IMG/VR virus record: IMGVR_UViG_3300049255_000280
Coordinates: 1 to 51,083 of that record
Strand: one strand, 5' to 3'
Length of the DNA stretch: 51,083 nucleotides
Source of the DNA: a virus
The position numbers and the translations under genes are program-made. The notes under the pieces were generated by a model. That model was not told the origin of the DNA. It searched no databases and was given only the letters and a program-made list of their open reading frames with translations. This document shows positions 30,809 to 40,032 of this stretch, in pieces. Numbering within the stretch: the first letter of the stretch is position 1; every line of letters starts with the position of its first letter.

Positions 30809-33800
30809 TTGGATCCGATCTACAAATTCCAGCCTCACCGGACCATGCACCTCCAGGGCTTTGACGCCTATGGCGCGGCGGCTGCCCTTTGGGGCGCGTC
30901 CGAAACCGCCTTCAACGTCTCCGGAGTGTTCCGCGACCAGGGCGATTTTGCGGTTCTGCTGCTGTTCCAGAAGGACGATCCCTTCGGCCACCCGCGCTTC
31001 TCCTACCTGCCGGATGGCAACATCTCCGGGCTCACGCTCGACTTCGATGTCGAGTTCCAGGGCATCCAAGCGTTTGAGTCGAAGCGCTGGCCCTGGATCG
31101 ATTGGGCCTACATCAACGCCTCTGACGAGAGCGGGAACTTGCTCCAGCACTCGCTTCGCGATCTGGCGATCGGCCCCGCCGGCCGAACCGGAGCGTCGGG
31201 CACGTTCACGCTCAACCTGGGCACGCCGACAAGCAGCGACCGCGTGACGCTCTGGTATCAGAACCAGTCGTTCGATTACAGCGTGAGTTCCGCCAGTGGC
31301 GGTACCTCCTGCGTGCAGAGCATCTGGTGGGCAGCGGCGGCGTCCTCGTGCGAGCAGGATATGTGGTGGCAGAGCGCCGTCTCGTCGTGCTACCAGGCCA
31401 TGTGGTGGCAGGGCGACCACGAGTCCTGCGTCCAAGCGATGTGGGGCGGCCAGGGAGCCAACTACACCCACTTCGTTGAGATCCAAACGCAGGCGCACGG
31501 GTGGAACCACATCTATGGCGTCCAGGAGGGCAGTCTCAACAGTGCGCAGATCGCGCAGAACATCGCGGCGCAGATCAACGGCTCGGACCCGTACTGCGCG
31601 GCCACGGTGGGCGGCCAGTACGGCAACGAGATCACCGTCACGCTCAAGACCCTGATCCCGATGACGGACTGCGTCGTGTCGAGTTCCGATGGCTCGGCAT
31701 CTGCGACGTTGTCGATGTATGTCCATTGGGTGCAGATCGGCAGCAACAAGTATCAGGTCGCAGAGGATGGCCTCAACAGCCAGCAGATCGCGCAGGCGCT
31801 CGCGGGGCAGATCAATGCCGCCGACCCGAATTGCACCGCTGTGGCGGGCGGCCCGGATGGAACCAACGAGATCGTCATTACGCTCAAGAGCGGTGTCGCC
31901 GGGCCGGTCACCGTGTCGAGTTCGGACGGCTCGGGCACGGTCACGTTGAGTGGTTACACCCATTGGGTGAAGATCGGAACCGTCCAGTACTCCTGCGCGC
32001 AGGGCAGTCTTACTTCGGCGCAGATCGCGGCCAACATCGCGGCGCAGATCGCCGCCAGCGACCCCAACTGCACGGCCACGGTCGGCGGTACCTCCGGTAA
32101 CGGCGTGATGGTATCGCTCCGGAGCGGGGTCGTCGGACCCATCGCGGTGTCGAGTTCGGACGGCTCCGGCCCGGCGACACTGAGCGACGCCACGCACAGC
32201 GTGACTATCGCGGGCATCGTGTACTCCTGCGACCAGGATGGACTCTCGTCGGCGCAGATCGCACAAAACATCGCCGACCAGATCAACGCGAGCGACTCCA
32301 ACTGTTCGGCCACGGTGGGCGGGGACGGCAACACGAACGACATCACCATCGCGCTCAAGACCGGCGTCCAAGGACCGATCAACGTCTCCAGTTCGGACGG
32401 TTCCGCGGCGGCTACGCTCACGGCGTTCGACCCCGCCGCCATGTGCTCGCAACTCGCTACGGGCATCAACAACGTGGACTGGACGACGTATGGGCCGGTG
32501 GTGCTCCACGCGACCGCCTCTGGCAACCAGATCACCATCACCGCCGAGCCGGGCGCGGACGGGAACGCGGTCACGTTCTACGAGCTGCACGCCAGCGAGA
32601 ACCTCTACTTCTCGCCCTCGACGCTGCAACTGGCGGGTGGCTCCTCGGACAACGTGAAGTGGCATTTGACGATCGACTTCGGAGCGTTGGGCTGGACGGA
32701 TGTGACGAAGGTGTGGCTCACGTTTGCGCCCGCGCTGGCCAACGGCGCGGCCTATACGCCGACCGAGTGGAGCGTCAACGTCACCAACTGGCGGTCACCG
32801 ACCCCAACAACGTCCGCGCGCTCAAGGTCGCCGGGCCTGGCTCCCTCCGGTTGGAGGAGGACGACTATTGGGTGGCGCAGGCTGGCTATTGGGAGGACCC
32901 GTCGCTGGTGGCGCCCAAGGTGGCGGCGTACTGGAGCATGGGCCGGGCGATCCGGTCGGCGTACAGCCAGTACGAGACGCGCACGCTCACCATCGAGACG
33001 CATTGCCAGTCCACCCACGATGTTTACCTGGGGACGTGGCTGGACACGAACTGCGGCATCATCTCCGCGACCCTCGATGGCGGTGCGCCGGTCACGCTCG
33101 ACTGCTACGGCTCCGGCATGCTGGCGCGGCGGCGTCTGTTCCAGAACGTGGCGGCGGGCCAGCACACCATCGTGATCTCGATGACCGGCAACAAGAACGC
33201 GAGCAGTGATGGGTGGTACTTCTACTTCGACTTCCTGGAGTGCGCGGTCCTCTCGGACGTGCCCGACGCGCCGGAGACGCGATCCGATATTGGCCTGGCC
33301 ACCGACTATGACACCGACAACACGTACAAGCTCTCGCCGCAACGCCTGATCTGGAACATCCAGAAGCTCGGGCTCGTGGGCGAGATCGATCATTACTGCG
33401 GCGTCTTCTGGTGGAACCAGCGCAAAGCGTCGGGCGGCGTCTATCCGAGTGCGACGATCACGTTCGACGGGGCATGGCAGGACCAGGACACGATTTGGGT
33501 CCACATCGGCGACGGCGCGGTTGGCAAGACCGTCTTCCCCGCCGACACCTCCGAGACCATCGCGGCGCACTTCGCATACTTCATCAACGCGACGCTGGTC
33601 GGGGTGTGGGCCGAGGCCAACGGGGCGGTCCTCACCATTACGTGCCGGAGCACCGCCGCTAACTGGCTGTACTCGTTGTCGGTCGATACCAGCACGGCGA
33701 ACGGCACCGCCACGGTCGTCGGCGACCTGCAAACCGGCGCGGCGGCTCCCACGTGGGTCATCGACCCGACCGCCAGCCAGCCACTCAACCGCGCGATCCG

Positions 33801-34701
33801 CGACTGGTACGCGGATTACTTCTCCGCGCTCAAGGCGGCCGGAATCGGCGTGGTCGTCTCGTTCTCGCAAGAGTTGGTCAACCCGCCCGACGATCCGGCC
33901 GGCGGCGCGGTGTGGACGCAGAGATATCCGGACAACAGCCCGGCGACCACTGACACCGGCTTTGGCGGGCTGTATAGCTCCATGTCGGCGTTCAGCACGC
34001 CGGTCGTGAACTATCTGGCCTCGGTTTACGCCGAGATGGGCGCGCTCATGGCGGCGGCTGGATTGACGCCCCGGCTCCAGTTCGGTGAGGTGCTGTGGTG
34101 GTACATCATCGGCGCGAGTGGCATGGGGTTCTATGACGCCGACACCAAGACTGCTGCGCAGGCGACCCTTGGCCGCGCGCTCCACACGTTCCTCACTTCC
34201 AACGACGACCCGAGCGTCAACGGGTACGCGGACGCGAACTTCCTGGCGGCGCGGTTGGCCGGTTACGTGGCGGCGGTGCAGGCGGCGGTCCTCGCGCAGG
34301 TGCCGTCTGCGCTGTTCGAGATCCTGTGGCCGTTGGACGTGAACGATCCGACGAACTGCCGGTTGCTGCATTACGTGAACCTGCCGCCGGCGTGGACGGC
34401 GCGCGCTGGCTCCGGGTTCGATACGTTCATGTGCGAGGGATTCCAGTACGGCGGGATCGACTTCAATCTCGACGAGGCGCAGACCTGCGCGGGATACCCG
34501 TTCACGGTGCTCTCCTGGGACCGCGCCCACTGCCGGTATTTGGAGGGCTGGTACAACCCGGCCTGGCCGTGGGCGCGCGAGTTTCAAGCTGCGCAGCGGA
34601 CGGCGGTTCCGCTGATCAAGTTTTGGGCTTACGACCACATCTGCCTGTTCGGATGGCCGTTGCCCTTGCCGAAGCAACCCCCCGCTCCGGTGATCCTCTA
34701 A
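30809..34701 (+). CDS. Large tail/receptor protein with tandem repeats, frameshifted at about 32791
   Basis: Two frames that overlap near 32791 together code one protein of about 1297 residues (the first ends in NVTNW, the second continues AVTDPNNVRALKVAG). An N-terminal domain (about 1-165) is followed by four 13-residue SCxQxMWW repeats and four 79-residue repeats, then a galactose-binding-like domain (YLGTWLDTNCGIISATLDGG). Last comes a TIM-barrel-like, glycoside-hydrolase-like domain with Trp-rich ends (VLWWYIIGASGMGFYD). The start is a TTG at 30809 with weak support. The break could be decay, an assembly indel, or rarely frameshifting; there is no slippery heptamer there. Confidence 0.7.
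31307..31462 (+). repeat. Four 39-bp (13-residue) tandem repeats, SCxQxMWW type
   Basis: Four in-frame units of 39 bases encode SCVQSIWW, SCEQDMWW, SCYQAMWW and SCVQAMWG, each followed by a variable 5-residue tail. The Ser-Cys, Gln and Trp positions are fixed while the rest varies. It suggests a cystine or aromatic ladder at the virion surface. Confidence 0.75.
31463..32425 (+). repeat. Four about 79-residue repeats in the large tail protein
   Basis: Units at 31463-31717, 31718-31954, 31955-32188 and 32189-32425. Each has a strand (xHWVxI), a helix LxSxQIAxxxAxQI, a Cys near NC, and ends VSSSDGSxxxTL. The first unit is longer at its start. They look like recently duplicated tail-fibre beta-alpha modules. 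Confidence 0.75.
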
Positions 34702-34722
34702 ACCGACTCCAAAGAGGTGCTT

Positions 34723-35211
34723 ATGAACGACCGCGACGCGCGGCTGCAGGAAGTCGCGCGCATTGCCGTTGCGCTCGAAGCGCAGACCGGGTGCCCGGCG
34801 CAGTTGTTGATTGCGCAGTGGGCAGTCGAGTCCCAGTGGGGCGCGAAGCCTGCGGGCCACGCGAACTACTTTGGCATCAAGAAGGCCGCGTGCCACGAGA
34901 TGTGCTGCACGGTCACGACGCGCGAGGTGATCCACGGCGTCTCGAAGATGATGGATCTGGAGTTCGCCGATTACCCGTCGCTGGCCGACTCCTGCGAGGA
35001 CTATGCGTGGCTCATCACGCAGGGCAGTCCGTACAAGGACGCGTGGGCCAAGTACCAGGTCACGCACGACCTCCATGGGCTGATCGCGTCGGTGGCGGGC
35101 ACGTATGCCACGGACCCGCATTACGCCAGCATGGTGTCCCTGATCGCCTGCCAGGAGAACGTGGCCGACGCTATCGTGGCCGCGCGCCAGGAGGCGACCC
35201 ATGTGGCTTAG
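34723..35211 (+). CDS. Endolysin, glucosaminidase (GH73-like)
   Basis: A 162-residue soluble enzyme with LLIAQWAVESQWGAKPAGHAN, in which Glu36 is the likely catalytic acid. It also has YFGIKKA, FADYPSLADSCEDYAWL and a Tyr pair in AGTYATDPHYA, the GH73/FlgJ-type N-acetylglucosaminidase layout. It would cut host peptidoglycan glycan strands at lysis. There is no signal peptide, so a holin is needed. AGAGG at 34713-34717 precedes the ATG by 5 nt. It opens the lysis-like cassette and overlaps the next gene by 11 bases. Confidence 0.8.
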   Translation: MNDRDARLQEVARIAVALEAQTGCPAQLLIAQWAVESQWGAKPAGHANYFGIKKAACHEMCCTVTTREVIHGVSKMMDLEFADYPSLADSCEDYAWLITQGSPYKDAWAKYQVTHDLHGLIASVAGTYATDPHYASMVSLIACQENVADAIVAARQEATHVA

Positions 35212-35899
35212 GCTGCGCTTGGCCCTTCTTTGTGCCCTGTTGGCCGCCCTGACCGGGGTGGCAGTGCAGGCCGCCCTCCTCCTCCACGCCGCCACACAGG
35301 CCACCCGTGCGTTGCCAGGGGCCGTTTGTGCGGAGGTCCGGACCACGCGCGCCACTCTGGTGGGCGAGATCGCGGCCACGCGCAAGGAGTTGCTGGCCGC
35401 CGTCAACTCCCAGGCCGGTGATGCGCAGGCGAAAGTGGATAGGGCCTTGTCGATCCTGGACCGGCGCACCGGCGACGCGCTGGCGCGCGTGGACACGCTG
35501 CTCGCCACGACCGGCACCGCCGTGGCTGAGGCCAACGCTCAACTCTCGGTGGCCAATGGCACGCTGGCGGGGGTGCGTGAGGATCTGAAACCTTCGCTTC
35601 AGGAAACTCAAAGCACGGTTAAGGACCTGCGCGACTCCTGGGACGACCTGTATTGGGACGTGAAGGCGTCCGTCGAATCGGCGACGGTTGCCGCGCGTGG
35701 AGTCGCTGAGGCATCTGAGGCGGCGGGCAGGGCCGCGCCAAAGCTCGCGGATGCGGCAGTGAGGAACGGCGACAACATCGCGGGGATCACTGCCGATGTT
35801 CACACCGCCACGAGCGCCTTCGTGAAGCCGAAGACGACGTGGCAGAAGATCAAGTCCGCACTCTGGCTCGTCGCCTATGGCGCGGCGCACGCCATTTAG
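35201..35899 (+). CDS. Membrane-anchored coiled-coil protein (spanin-like candidate)
   Basis: A 232-residue protein with a basic start, one hydrophobic segment (LALLCALLAALTGVAVQAAL) and a long Ala-rich coiled coil in the rest, ending with a Trp-rich basic tail (KPKTTWQKIKSALWLVAYGA). An N-terminal membrane anchor plus coiled coil is the layout of inner-membrane spanins, which bridge envelope layers during lysis. No partner lipoprotein is obvious. It overlaps the endolysin by 11 bases. Confidence 0.5.
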   Translation: MWLRLRLALLCALLAALTGVAVQAALLLHAATQATRALPGAVCAEVRTTRATLVGEIAATRKELLAAVNSQAGDAQAKVDRALSILDRRTGDALARVDTLLATTGTAVAEANAQLSVANGTLAGVREDLKPSLQETQSTVKDLRDSWDDLYWDVKASVESATVAARGVAEASEAAGRAAPKLADAAVRNGDNIAGITADVHTATSAFVKPKTTWQKIKSALWLVAYGAAHAI

Positions 35900-36008
35900 C
35901 GAACCACAACCACAGCGGGCTGACCCGACGAGCGCTCGTTCACCGTCCAGGTCCAGGACCGCTGATCACATCGCGCCCGGCGATCTCCGGGCAGAAAAGA
36001 GAAAAGCC

Positions 36009-36353
36009 ATGATCATGTTCAAGTCGGTGGGGCATGCGTTCGCCTTCACCATCCAAAAGATCCACGCCGGCCTTCAGGCCGTCGAGAAGGTCATCCCGGC
36101 AGTCCAGAAGGACGAGGCCATTGTCGAAGGGATCACGGCGTTGATCCCCGGTGCCGGTGCGCAGACGGCTGTTGCCATCGAGCGGGTGGCGTTCGGCATC
36201 CTCGGCGACGTGGCGGCGGCGGTCGCGAAGACTGACCAGGCGGCGCTCGCCAACGGCGTGAACGTCGCGTTCGACGCCGACGTGGCAACGGCGGTAAAGA
36301 CGCTGATCAGCGACTTCAAGACGGAACTCCAGGCGGCTGGCCTGAAGGTATAG
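36009..36353 (+). CDS. Hypothetical protein of the lysis-like cassette
   Basis: A 114-residue protein starting MIMFKSVGHAFAFTIQKIHA and Ala/Val-rich, with helices (AVEKVIPAVQKDEAIVEGI, AAAVAKTDQAALANGV). It has a moderately hydrophobic middle (ALIPGAGAQTAVAIE) but no clear single membrane span. It lies between the spanin-like gene and a small membrane protein. Function unknown; it could be a holin partner. Confidence 0.5.
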   Translation: MIMFKSVGHAFAFTIQKIHAGLQAVEKVIPAVQKDEAIVEGITALIPGAGAQTAVAIERVAFGILGDVAAAVAKTDQAALANGVNVAFDADVATAVKTLISDFKTELQAAGLKV

Positions 36354-36358
36354 CGCCA

Positions 36359-36550
36359 ATGTCAATCCGCGCCGAGTTCCTGGAACGCGAGGCGGGCCAC
36401 GTCGTTGTCTGCCTCATCCTGATCGTGATGGGCGCGGGGCTGTGGATGCTCAAGGTGCCCAAAGGCGAGGACTTGATTCCCTTCGCCTTGGGCGTCCTGG
36501 GCCGCAGCATGATCGGGCGCAAGCCCGCACCGGAGGACAACGACAAATGA
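36359..36550 (+). CDS. Small membrane protein (holin-like candidate)
   Basis: A 63-residue protein with a single clear membrane span (VVVCLILIVMGAGLWMLKV) and a basic tail (GRKPAPEDNDK). Size, position after an endolysin gene and the single span fit holins or antiholins, but single-span small proteins are not specific. Its stop overlaps the next start (ATGA). Confidence 0.45.
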   Translation: MSIRAEFLEREAGHVVVCLILIVMGAGLWMLKVPKGEDLIPFALGVLGRSMIGRKPAPEDNDK

Positions 36551-36960
36551 CCGCACAGGAAGCTACCGTCATCATCTCGTTGGTCGGCCTGATTTCCGTG
36601 GCGATCAACGTGTACGTGGGCCTGCGCCTGGCCGCCATGCAAGCGAAGATCGACGCGGACTCGGCCACGCTCCGGGCCGAGTTGCTGAAGCAGTTCGTGG
36701 TGTGGAAAGACGAGGTGCTGGGCGCCATCAATGGCAAGTACGTGAGCGAAAAACTCATCGTCGAAATCCGATCCGGCATCGGGCGGGAAATCGGCCTCCT
36801 CGCCACGAGGATCGACCGCATGGACGAGCGGTGCGAACGGCGGTACAGCGTTTGCCCCGCACGTACCAGAGAGTCCCAGGAATACCCCCCCACCGTGGGC
36901 CGCCCGGCCATCCCCCGGCTTGGCGGCCCGCCCGTTGTTGTATTTCCCTGCAAGCAGTAA
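36547..36960 (+). CDS. Membrane protein with coiled coil (spanin- or holin-like candidate)
   Basis: A 137-residue protein with an N-terminal span (ATVIISLVGLISVAINVYVG), a following helical region (LAAMQAKIDADSATLRAELL, IDRMDERCERRYSV) and a Pro-rich tail. This is like phage membrane proteins that act with lysis genes. It ends the rightward late cluster; the next 355 bases are AT-rich control region. Confidence 0.45.
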   Translation: MTAQEATVIISLVGLISVAINVYVGLRLAAMQAKIDADSATLRAELLKQFVVWKDEVLGAINGKYVSEKLIVEIRSGIGREIGLLATRIDRMDERCERRYSVCPARTRESQEYPPTVGRPAIPRLGGPPVVVFPCKQ

Positions 36961-37315
36961 TCCGCGCTGTAACTCCTTCCGTTATCACCAATTACAAACC
37001 GCCCCAAATAGGCCCACAAAGAATAACCGGATTTCAAACTACAAAACTATGGTTTGAGGTCGTACTATATTTTCCGCAGAATCAACGGGCTGCACAAAAA
37101 CGGGTCAAGTACACTTCCGGACAAATCTTGACCGCGTTTTGGACTCCGATTATTTTTGATCTTGTAGTTAGATCGCAGCAGCGCTTCGGTGCGCTTCCCA
37201 CAGAGCGGGCGACGCCGCAGACGCGCCATTTTCGGCGGCGGTTAGCACGCTCAAATCCAGCAGATCGTGGTGTATGCCCGAGGTGTGTCTGCACGACGAA
37301 ACGGCGAAAACGAAT
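36961..37315. promoter_or_regulatory. AT-rich control region before the early genes
   Basis: About 355 bases with no gene, clearly more AT-rich than the surroundings. It holds the promoter and operator-like repeat at 37103-37156 and further T- and A-rich tracts (37012-37075). It separates the late genes from the replication genes. An origin is possible, but I see no iterons. Confidence 0.5.
37103..37156 (+). promoter_or_regulatory. Promoter with overlapping operator-like inverted repeat
   Basis: TTGACC (37128-37133) and TATTTT (37151-37156) are 17 nt apart, the standard sigma70 spacing. A perfect 7-bp inverted repeat GGTCAAG (37103-37109) / CTTGACC (37127-37133) overlaps the -35 element, so a repressor bound there would block it. 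The promoter would drive the replication operon starting at 37316. Confidence 0.55.
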
Positions 37316-37576
37316 ATGGAGAACTCGCAGTACAGGAAACGTGTGTCTAAACCGGGCCCCAAGCCCAAGAAGGCCCGCATCAATCAGGATCACCATGGCC
37401 TGCCGCAGATGATGGTCGCGGTCAGCGCGGAACCCGAGTTCGGCGGCAATCCGATCTCGCTTACCTGGGCGTACAAGTTCCTCAATGGCCAGGGCGTCTC
37501 CGCGCCGATGCAACGCGTGAAGAAGGAAGCCCTGCGGCGCCTCCGGATGAAGCAAACCCAGGAGTGCGCGGCGTGA
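37316..37576 (+). CDS. Small basic protein, first gene of the early operon
   Basis: An 86-residue protein starting MENSQYRKRVSKPGPKPKKA, with an AT-hook-like PGPKPKK stretch, and a C-terminal helix (QRVKKEALRRLRMKQTQE). An upstream ATG at 37274 would add 14 residues; neither has a good Shine-Dalgarno. The strong basic charge suggests nucleic-acid binding, possibly regulatory, but no helix-turn-helix is certain. Its stop overlaps the helicase start (GTGA). Confidence 0.45.
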   Translation: MENSQYRKRVSKPGPKPKKARINQDHHGLPQMMVAVSAEPEFGGNPISLTWAYKFLNGQGVSAPMQRVKKEALRRLRMKQTQECAA

Positions 37577-39291
37577 TCGAGACCGCTGTGAGCGTCGAAT
37601 CCGGCATCATCCGAGTGGAGCCGTCCATGGCCAATATGCTGCGCTGCATCCGCCTCGGTGGGCGGATGGCCGGCAACGGCCAGTCGTGCTTCTTCCCGGC
37701 GACCGCGGATTACGCCCGGCTGTTGCGCACCGCATTGCGCGACATCCGTACAACTCCGGAGTTCGACGCTCTGATTTCCGGCACCGGGGTTCTCATGTCC
37801 CCGCCTCCTGTCACGGGCGCGGTTTCACCCGCGACCTTGGCCGCGCCCGTGCTCGTGCCGGAGATCGTGGTGCCCGAGCCGGAGATTATCCTGCCGGCGG
37901 GACTGCTTACGACTCCCTGGCGGCACCAGAAGGCCGCCTATAAGTTCTGCCTCGATAAATTCAGCGCCGGAATGCACGGAGTCCTCCTGGCGATGGGCAT
38001 GGGCACGGGCAAGAGCCTCGTCGCCTGTATGCTGCTCCTTTCGCTCTATGAGCGCCGCGCCGGTAAGAAGCCTCCGGTCGTGATGATCGTGTGTCCGTTG
38101 CGCGTGATCCAGGTGTGGCAGGCGCAGTTCGCCCGCCACATCGGCATCGAGATGATCGTGGTCACGCTGGATGACGACGCCGGATCGGTCGCGCAGAAGA
38201 TGAGGCTCGCCGAGGAGAAGCGGAAGCTCGCGGAAGTGCTGGGCAGGCCCTTCGTCTGCGTGATCAATTACGACTCGGCCTGGCGCGACCCATACGCCTC
38301 GTGGGCAGAGAAGCTGTGGTGGGACTTCATTATCGCGGACGAGGCGCACCGGATCAAGAGTCCGAGTGGCAAGGCGTCCCTGGAATTCAAGCGGCTGCGC
38401 ACCCGCGCCGCATATCGCGTGGCGCTCACCGGAACGCCCATGCCCCACGGCCCGATGGACATTTACGCCATGTTCCGGTTCCTGGACGTGACGGTCTTCG
38501 GGCCGTCGTTCACGGCGTTCAGGGTCAAGTACGCCGTCATGGGCGGCTACCAGCGCAAGCAGATCACCGGCTTCCAGAACCTTGAGGATCTGGAGCGCCT
38601 CATGAGCCGCATCACGTTCCGCGTCGGACCGGAAGTGCTCGACCTGCCGCCCGCGACAGAGGTCACGTATTACTGCGCGCTCACCGGCGAGGCCGCCCGA
38701 ATCTACAAGGATCTGGACGAGGACTTCGTGGCGCGCGTCAAGGACGGCGCCGTGACGGCGGCAAACGCCATGGTGAAGCTGCTGCGCCTCCAGCAAGTGA
38801 CTGGGGGCTGCGTGCCAACCGACGATGGCGAGCCGCAACGTGTCGATTCGAGCAAGCTGAAGCTGCTGGCAGACGTGCTGGAGGATATCGGCCCGGATGA
38901 GCCAGCGTGTGTGTTCTGCCGGTTTCACAAGGACATGGACGCTGTTCACGAGGTCTGCGCGGAAGCCGGTTTCAAGAGCTTGGAGTTGTCCGGCCGCCGC
39001 GACGATTTGAAGCGGTGGCAAAACGGTGAGGCGCAGGTGCTCGCCGTGCAGATCGAGTCGGGCGGCGAGGGCGTCGATTTCACGCGCGCCCGATACTCGA
39101 TCTTCTACTCGGTGGGCTTCCGTCTGGAGAAGTACGAGCAGGCCAAGAAGCGAACGCACCGGCCTGGCCAGGAGAGGCCGGTAACGCATATCCACCTCGT
39201 CGCGAGGAACACGGTGGACGTAAAGGTCATGCGCGCACTCGAAAAGCGCGCGGACATCGTTGGGTCGATCCTCGCCGAGATCAAGAACTAA
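37573..39291 (+). CDS. SNF2-type DEAH helicase
   Basis: A 572-residue phage helicase. After a helical N-terminus (about 100 residues) come Walker A (GMGTGKSLVACMLL), then VCPLRVIQVWQAQF, the Walker B box DEAHRIKSPSGKAS, and LTGTPMPHGPMDIYAMFRF. C-terminal motifs follow: HRPGQERPVTHIHLVARNTVD with the RxxRxGQ-like arginine finger region. This is SF2/SNF2 architecture, found in phages for recombination or replication. The start is a GTG overlapping the previous stop; ATG 37627 is an alternative. Confidence 0.85.
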   Translation: MIETAVSVESGIIRVEPSMANMLRCIRLGGRMAGNGQSCFFPATADYARLLRTALRDIRTTPEFDALISGTGVLMSPPPVTGAVSPATLAAPVLVPEIVVPEPEIILPAGLLTTPWRHQKAAYKFCLDKFSAGMHGVLLAMGMGTGKSLVACMLLLSLYERRAGKKPPVVMIVCPLRVIQVWQAQFARHIGIEMIVVTLDDDAGSVAQKMRLAEEKRKLAEVLGRPFVCVINYDSAWRDPYASWAEKLWWDFIIADEAHRIKSPSGKASLEFKRLRTRAAYRVALTGTPMPHGPMDIYAMFRFLDVTVFGPSFTAFRVKYAVMGGYQRKQITGFQNLEDLERLMSRITFRVGPEVLDLPPATEVTYYCALTGEAARIYKDLDEDFVARVKDGAVTAANAMVKLLRLQQVTGGCVPTDDGEPQRVDSSKLKLLADVLEDIGPDEPACVFCRFHKDMDAVHEVCAEAGFKSLELSGRRDDLKRWQNGEAQVLAVQIESGGEGVDFTRARYSIFYSVGFRLEKYEQAKKRTHRPGQERPVTHIHLVARNTVDVKVMRALEKRADIVGSILAEIKN

Positions 39292-39311
39292 CGCGAAGAA
39301 CGGAGAACAGG

Positions 39312-39755
39312 ATGGACACGACAAAGGTGAAGGAATACGTGTGTCTCGAACGGCGAAAGAAGGATCTGAGCGCCGAGTTGAAACAGGTCGAGCACGACCT
39401 CAAGGACCTGGAGCGCGTGGTCATCGACCAGTTGGTCAACGCCGGGCTCGATGAGGTTGGTGCGGATGGACGGACGCTGAAGCTGAAGCCGTGCGTGTAC
39501 ATCAGCCCGGTGGAAGGCCGTTACGGCGTGATCGAGGCGCTCAAGGATGCGGGCCTCGATCAGTTCATCCCGCCCAACTACAACGACGCGCAGCTCCGGA
39601 GCTTCGTCGAGGAGATCGCCTCCGGCGTTCGCGCCCTCGCCAAGCGCGAGGACCGGCTGGCCACGGCAGAGGAGATCCGCGCCGCGCTGCCCGAGCCTCT
39701 CGCCCGTGCTCTCACCGTCATCGAGGGCTACAAACTCAGCAGCACGAAGTCGTGA
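39312..39755 (+). CDS. Coiled-coil hypothetical phage protein
   Basis: A 147-residue protein with a 45-residue N-terminal coiled coil (RRKKDLSAELKQVEHDLKDL) and a C-terminal compact domain (LDQFIPPNYNDAQLRSFVEE). The domain pattern is like phage proteins of unknown function in replication operons. The ATG has a GGAG-like element (AGAACAGG). It is the second gene after the helicase. Confidence 0.5.
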   Translation: MDTTKVKEYVCLERRKKDLSAELKQVEHDLKDLERVVIDQLVNAGLDEVGADGRTLKLKPCVYISPVEGRYGVIEALKDAGLDQFIPPNYNDAQLRSFVEEIASGVRALAKREDRLATAEEIRAALPEPLARALTVIEGYKLSSTKS

Positions 39756-39765
39756 GGGGAGAGCC

Positions 39766-40017
39766 ATGTCGCAGGAGGAGAGCACCCGTTCGCGCAAGAT
39801 GAGCGCCCTCACGGGGAAAGGCTACCGGCGCGTGGAAGCCGATTATGCCGGTCCGATCGTGGTCGAGGTCCACGAGGCCAACTTCAGTTTTGAGCAGCAC
39901 GCGCTGTTTCGGCGCGTGTGGGGCCCGGAGTGGCCGGTCGTGCGGTCGGAGCCCTGGCATCCGAATGCCAAGGCGCCCGCCGATTCGCAGTTTGAGTTTC
40001 GCAGTCGAGAGTACTGA
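39766..40017 (+). CDS. Small hypothetical protein
   Basis: An 83-residue protein starting MSQEESTRSRKMSALTGKGY, with beta-like middle (GPIVVEVHEANFSFEQHALF). It has a GGGGAGAG element upstream. No family is recognised. It lies between two conserved phage replication-module proteins and may share their function. Confidence 0.5.
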   Translation: MSQEESTRSRKMSALTGKGYRRVEADYAGPIVVEVHEANFSFEQHALFRRVWGPEWPVVRSEPWHPNAKAPADSQFEFRSREY

Positions 40018-40032
40018 ACCAAAAGGAGAGCT

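Noticed and set aside
31307-32425. CRISPR array or diversity-generating retroelement
   Set aside because: The repeats are in-frame coding repeats without spacers, and no reverse transcriptase or template repeat is seen in the window.
37274-37315. Longer N-terminus for the first early gene
   Set aside because: The extra 14 residues have no ribosome-binding site and less typical composition; kept as an alternative only.
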